A stretch of 34,344 nt of DNA from an uncultured Collinsella sp. (lineage in GTDB: Bacteria > Actinomycetota > Coriobacteriia > Coriobacteriales > Coriobacteriaceae): assembly GCA_938023085.1 (NCBI GenBank), contig CALHDP010000161.1, positions 1 through 34,344 of the forward strand. The letters are read 5' to 3'. Shown in pieces: positions 31,021 through 34,344 of the stretch (its first letter is position 1; each line of letters begins with the position of its first letter). Made by a program: the position numbers and the translations under genes. Below the pieces are notes generated by a model, which searched no databases, was not told the DNA's origin, and saw only the letters and a list, made by a program, of their open reading frames with translations.

Positions 31021-32235
31021 CTAGCAGGTCGGATACTCGCCCTCCCAGACGATGCGACGGTACTGATCCGGGTCCGTGTCACCTTCCGTGGAGAAGCAGA
31101 GCACGGAGCTCGTCTTGTCCAGGCCGATGAGCTCCTTGAGCTCGGCGTACTCGGGATCGAGCATGAGGGTCTCGACCAGGCCGGTGGTCACAGCGCCGGA
31201 CTCGCCGGAAATGACGCGCGGGTCGCCCTTCTCGGGAGCGCCCAGGGTGCGCATGCCGCGAGCGGTGACCCAGTCGGGGCAGGACACGAAGGCGGTGGTG
31301 TGGTTGCGCAGGATATCCCAGCCCAGAATGTTGGGCTCGCCGCAGCACAGACCGGCCATGATGGAGGGCATGTCGCCGTCCACGATGCGCGGATCGCCGT
31401 CGCCGGCGGCAGCGCCCTTGTACAGACAGGCGGCAGGCGCGCACTCAGCCACGACGAAGGTGGGCGGGTTATCGGGATACAGGTTGGTGAAGTAGCCCAC
31501 CACGGCGCCGGCGAGCGAACCCACGCCAGCCTGGACAAACACGTGCGTCGGGCGGTTGATGGCCATCTCGCGCAGCTGCTCGGCAGCCTCGGAAGCCATG
31601 GTGCCGTAACCCTCCATGATCCAGGACGGAATCTTCTCGTAGCCCTCCCAGGCGGTGTCCTGAACGATGACGCCGCGCTCGCAGGCATCGGCCTCGGCGG
31701 CGGCCATGCGCACGCACTCGTCGTAGTTGACCTCTTCGATGGTCACCGTGGCGCCCTCGGCCGCGATGTTATCGAAGCGGGGCTTGGTGGAACCCTTGGG
31801 CATGTGCACGACGGCCTTCTGGCCCAGCTTGTTGGCAGCCCATGCCACGCCGCGGCCATGGTTGCCGTCGGTAGCGGTAAAGAAGGTGGCCTGGCCAAAG
31901 TCCTCGGCCAGCTGATCGGAGGTCAGGTAATCGAAGGTGCAGTCGGCAACGTCCTTGCCGGTCTCGTCGGCAATATAGTTGGCCATGGCAAACGAGCCGC
32001 CCAGAACCTTAAAGGCGTTGAGGCCAAAGCGATAGCTCTCGTCCTTAACGCACAGGTTGGACAGGCCCAGGCGCGCGGCCTGGCCGTCCAGGCGGGCAAG
32101 CGGAGTGACGGTGTACTGGGGGAACGACTGGTGGAAGGCGCGGGCCTTCTTCACGTGGTCGAGGCTCATGATTCCCAAGTGCTTGTCATCGCTCTTGGGC
32201 ATCGTGTTGCCCGCCCACTGGATCTTATCGGCCAT
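31021..32235 (-). CDS. ygeX: Diaminopropionate ammonia-lyase
   Basis: PLP enzyme that converts 2,3-diaminopropionate to pyruvate and two ammonia. The 404-residue fold-type II protein has the PLP lysine at residue 76 in SYRFGLNAFKVLGGS, the family-specific KDESYRFGLNAFK block. TATDGNHGRGVAWAA is the phosphate-contact region, and VQAGVGSLAGAVVGYF is a glycine loop. Length matches E. coli YgeX (398). ATG 32235 has AAGGAG 8 bases upstream. It diverges from a PAS-HTH regulator across a 277-bp region rich in inverted repeats, and is followed by the large hairpin and ygeY. It supplies the final, energy-yielding carbon outlet of the proposed pathway. Confidence 0.95.
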   Translation of the reverse strand: MADKIQWAGNTMPKSDDKHLGIMSLDHVKKARAFHQSFPQYTVTPLARLDGQAARLGLSNLCVKDESYRFGLNAFKVLGGSFAMANYIADETGKDVADCTFDYLTSDQLAEDFGQATFFTATDGNHGRGVAWAANKLGQKAVVHMPKGSTKPRFDNIAAEGATVTIEEVNYDECVRMAAAEADACERGVIVQDTAWEGYEKIPSWIMEGYGTMASEAAEQLREMAINRPTHVFVQAGVGSLAGAVVGYFTNLYPDNPPTFVVAECAPAACLYKGAAAGDGDPRIVDGDMPSIMAGLCCGEPNILGWDILRNHTTAFVSCPDWVTARGMRTLGAPEKGDPRVISGESGAVTTGLVETLMLDPEYAELKELIGLDKTSSVLCFSTEGDTDPDQYRRIVWEGEYPTC

Positions 32236-32321
32236 ACGGTGAACTCCTTAAGTCCTCTCTTGCCGGCCCCCGCATACGCGTTTCAGCCCATTCCCATTCA
32301 TGCGACTGAACTTTTATGTGG

Positions 32322-32374
32322 ATGCCAAACAAAAAGTTTGTTAGCACTGTTCTATCACACTTTTTGATTGGCAT
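32322..32374. promoter_or_regulatory. Nested inverted repeats in the ygeX-regulator divergent region
   Basis: ATGCCAA (32322-32328) and TTGGCAT (32368-32374) form an inverted repeat with centres 46 bp apart; inside it AACAAA-AAG-TTTGTT (32328-32342) is a second one. TTTGTT recurs at about 32387-32392 and 32450-32455. This AT-rich core of the 277-bp gap (32236-32512) is the most likely operator for the adjacent PAS-HTH regulator. No convincing -10/-35 pair could be fixed on either strand. Confidence 0.45.
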
Positions 32375-32512
32375 ACCTAACGAATTGTTTGTTGCCGTAA
32401 TCGGTACTTTTTCGCCGCCGAACGGTCATGAATTGCCTTGTTGATGGATTTGTTTGCGGTCAAGTGTGGTTTATGGCAAAGTGTGCCCAAACTAATTTTT
32501 AGGAAGGCACCC

Positions 32513-33166
32513 ATGACCCCCGCACAGATTGAGTTTTACAAGCGCCTAGCACACGGCCTGGCGCTCCAATTTGGCCCCAACTGCGAAGTCGTCGTCCACG
32601 ATCTGGAAACCGAGGACGTGGACCACTCCATCGTAGTGATCGAAAACGGCCACGTCAGCGGGCGCAAACTGGGTGACGGCCCCAGCCATATCGTGTTTGA
32701 GTCCATGCACGAGGGCACCACCGACGTGCACGACCGCGAGCCATACCTCACCAAAACCACCGATGGCAAGCTGCTCAAATCGTCGACGATCTTTATCCGC
32801 AACGACGAAGGCAAGCCCGTCGGCATTTTGGGCATTAACTTTGACATTACGCTCATGAAGGCTTTTGAGCGTTCGCTCGACGCCTTTACCGGCACCGGCG
32901 GCACGGGCTATACCGAGCCCGAGCCCATTACCAAGAACATCGGCGACCTGCTCGAGGACCTGCTGCACGAGTGCGAGCAGTTTGTGGGCAAGCCCGCGGC
33001 ACTCATGACCAAAGACGAGCGCATTCGTGCCATTGGCTACCTCGACCGTCGCGGCGCCTTCCTCATTTCCAAGTCGAGCGAGCGCGCCTGCGAGTTCTTT
33101 GGCATCTCCAAGTACAGTTTTTATAGCTACCTCAATGAGGCCAAGGCGGCGGCCGGCGACAAGTAG
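32513..33166 (+). CDS. YheO/DauR-type PAS and HTH transcriptional regulator
   Basis: A 217-residue cytoplasmic regulator. The first 115 or so residues form a YheO-like PAS domain, with GPNCEVVVHDLE near residues 21-32 and SSTIFIRNDEGKPVGILGINFD near 88-109. After a Gly/Thr-rich linker comes a C-terminal helix-turn-helix region (RIRAIGYLDRRGAFLISKS, then FFGISKYSFYSYLNEAK). Relatives such as DauR repress amino-acid catabolic genes next door. The divergent position to ygeX suggests it senses a metabolite of the diaminopropionate/urate pathway. ATG 32513 has AGGAAGG upstream; an in-frame ATG at 32438 lacks one. Confidence 0.87.
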   Translation: MTPAQIEFYKRLAHGLALQFGPNCEVVVHDLETEDVDHSIVVIENGHVSGRKLGDGPSHIVFESMHEGTTDVHDREPYLTKTTDGKLLKSSTIFIRNDEGKPVGILGINFDITLMKAFERSLDAFTGTGGTGYTEPEPITKNIGDLLEDLLHECEQFVGKPAALMTKDERIRAIGYLDRRGAFLISKSSERACEFFGISKYSFYSYLNEAKAAAGDK

Positions 33167-33249
33167 GCGCTCGCCTGGATTGCCCCTCCCCTTTTGGGCG
33201 CGAGTTCTGGAAAGCACGAATCCAAGACCGAGCCACTTGGGAAGTTCCA

Positions 33250-33255
33250 TATAAT
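33250..33255 (+). promoter_or_regulatory. Perfect TATAAT box before the proline-rich membrane protein
   Basis: TATAAT at 33250-33255 lies 35 bases upstream of the ATG at 33290. The matching -35 region is poor (ACCGAG at a 17-base spacing), so the promoter may need help or be weak. It suggests the gene is transcribed apart from the regulator. Confidence 0.4.
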
Positions 33256-33289
33256 CGATGTCATTAGTATTTCGAAAGGATGGAACAGA

Positions 33290-34279
33290 ATGGCGTTGAG
33301 CAAGGCATCATGCACCGGTCGCGGATTGATTCCGGCAATTGGTGGACATGTGCACCGCATGTTCGATGAGGGTGAAGACGACCTGTTTTCGCTGAGCCTT
33401 GACGATGTGATGGATGATCGCCCGTGGACCGCCGACGAACTCATGGGCGGCGGCGCGGCTCGCCCGTCAAGCCCCAATCCCGCACTTGCGCCTAAGACCG
33501 CATCTGCGCCGACTCCTGCGCAGTCGGCTGTTTCGACGCCCGCGCCTACACCCGCACCCACTTCGGCGCCCACGCCCGCTCCCCGCCCCGCAAGTGACCC
33601 ATCCGAGACGGCGGCATTTCTCGCAGCAGCGACGCAGGGCAAATCGGCCGACAGCACTGTTATGTACAGCGCCCAGCAGTTGCCTGTTCCTGCGGCACGC
33701 AAGCCTCCGGTCGCAAGGCTCGATGAGCCCGTTGCCCATCAGGTTGCCTACGATTCCTGGGCTGCAACCGATCTGGATGAGACCTCTACCGGCATGCCGG
33801 CGCTCGACGTTCCAGTTAACCCGCTTTTTGCCGCCAACACGAGCGCCGCAGACTATGAGGGCGGTACGGCATATTCCGATTATTCCGATGGCTATGCTGG
33901 CAACAGTCGCATCGAGACCGAGGACTATGGCACCGCGTCGAGCGATTATCCCAACGATCCGTACGCTGCCACGCCCGCACCGGAATATGACCCGGAGGCC
34001 GCGTCCGCGCCGGCGTATACCAAAAGCACGGGCGAAGAGCGCTTCGCCGATTATTACGCCGAGGAAAAGGCACTGCGTTTCTCGGAATTTCCGCAGGCAG
34101 TCAAGGTTGCCTTTATCGCCATTATCATTGCCCTGCTCGGTGTCATTGCATTTGAGGGATTCCAGCTGTTCCGCGGCCCCACCCAAGCGGAGTCGGAGAC
34201 CCAGCAAAAAGAGGACGATAACCAGTACCTGGACATCAACACCCTCAAGGGCGACCCCAACGACGGGGACGACGAGTAG
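33290..34279 (+). CDS. Proline-rich single-pass membrane protein of unknown function
   Basis: I do not recognise this 329-residue protein. The N-terminus (to about residue 60) is acidic, with an FSLSLDDVMDDRPWTADELM stretch. Residues about 60-110 are Ala/Pro/Thr repeats, and about 165-250 are rich in Tyr, Asp and Ser (AYSDYSDGYAGN, EPEYD-type motifs). One membrane segment follows at about 271-293 (VAFIAIIIALLGVIAF), and the last 36 residues are acidic and outside if the basic side faces in. So most of the protein would be a disordered cytoplasmic domain. ATG 33290 has GAAAGGA 9 bases upstream. A terminator follows. A divisome, secretion or signalling scaffold role is possible but unsupported. 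Confidence 0.75.
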   Translation: MALSKASCTGRGLIPAIGGHVHRMFDEGEDDLFSLSLDDVMDDRPWTADELMGGGAARPSSPNPALAPKTASAPTPAQSAVSTPAPTPAPTSAPTPAPRPASDPSETAAFLAAATQGKSADSTVMYSAQQLPVPAARKPPVARLDEPVAHQVAYDSWAATDLDETSTGMPALDVPVNPLFAANTSAADYEGGTAYSDYSDGYAGNSRIETEDYGTASSDYPNDPYAATPAPEYDPEAASAPAYTKSTGEERFADYYAEEKALRFSEFPQAVKVAFIAIIIALLGVIAFEGFQLFRGPTQAESETQQKEDDNQYLDINTLKGDPNDGDDE

Positions 34280-34312
34280 CGAGGGCTGAAGGCGGCCACA
34301 GGATCCCGCATC

Positions 34313-34340
34313 CAGCACCAGCTTCTTAGTGCTGTTTTGT
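34313..34340 (+). terminator. Rho-independent terminator after the proline-rich membrane protein
   Basis: CAGCAC (34313-34318), a 10-base loop, GTGCTG (34329-34334), then TTTTGT. It lies 33 bases after the stop codon at the right edge of the window. Confidence 0.7.
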
Positions 34341-34344
34341 CATC

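Noticed and set aside
23051..33166. In-frame selenocysteine codon or SECIS element in the selenium cluster
   Set aside because: The selenium in these hydroxylases is a labile cofactor atom, not selenocysteine. No in-frame TGA inside a conserved gene and no SECIS-like hairpin after one was seen.
1..34344. CRISPR arrays, transposases, phage genes, tRNA or rRNA genes
   Set aside because: No regularly spaced direct repeats, no transposase or integrase motifs and no cloverleaf-type gap were found on reading both strands; all large gaps are accounted for by hairpins or promoters.

Overview
The window is about 34 kb of a GC-rich (roughly 60%) genome. I read it as a gut actinobacterium of the class Coriobacteriia, most likely Collinsella or a close relative. 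The reasons are the base composition, the single-strand order secY-adk-map-infA-rpmJ-rpsM-rpsK-rpsD-rpoA-rplQ-truA, the Zn-type S14 and L36, and an anaerobe-type purine catabolism cluster with selenium-hydroxylase maturation factors. The genus is inferred from overall character, not from a marker comparison.

Layout. (1) 1-4.1 kb: the 3' end of citrate synthase with a strong terminator, two Cof-type HAD phosphatases facing each other, and adenine deaminase, which has a short leader carrying a terminator hairpin. (2) 4.1-10.2 kb: a 356-bp non-coding stretch holding a 99-nt near-palindromic hairpin, then tyrS and a U32-family protein on the minus strand. A class A penicillin-binding protein with a repetitive Thr/Gly/Pro tail diverges from these on the plus strand. 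(3) 10.2-12 kb: argR and a family 2 glycosyltransferase. (4) 12.1-22.9 kb: a long minus-strand translation operon running rplE, rpsN(Z), rpsH, rplF, rplR, rpsE, rpmD, rplO, secY, adk, map | infA, rpmJ, rpsM, rpsK, rpsD, rpoA, rplQ | truA. It has a promoter-like site and folded leader before rplE, a good promoter before infA, and a strong terminator after rplQ. The usual upstream neighbours rplX and rplN are not there. (5) 23-33.2 kb: a purine/urate catabolism and selenium-dependent molybdenum hydroxylase accessory cluster made of xdhC, yqeB, yqeC, hyuA, mocA, ygeW, ygeY and ygeX, with a divergent YheO/DauR-type PAS-HTH regulator next to ygeX. (6) 33.2-34.3 kb: a proline-rich single-pass membrane protein of unknown function and a terminator.

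How the genes fit together. XdhC, YqeB, YqeC and MocA are expected to build and insert the modified molybdenum cofactor of a hydroxylase that is not in this window. HyuA opens a cyclic ureide, YgeW and YgeY act on the carbamoylated products, and YgeX breaks 2,3-diaminopropionate down to pyruvate and ammonia. Adenine deaminase, about 19 kb away, could feed adenine into the same purine pool.

The least explained material is non-coding. It includes several long, nearly perfect hairpins (2112-2173, 4344-4442, 30888-31005), a two-copy inverted-repeat element (22966-23032 and 25761-25827), and folded leaders before ade, rplE and rpmJ. No tRNA, rRNA, CRISPR array, transposase, phage gene or origin was seen.
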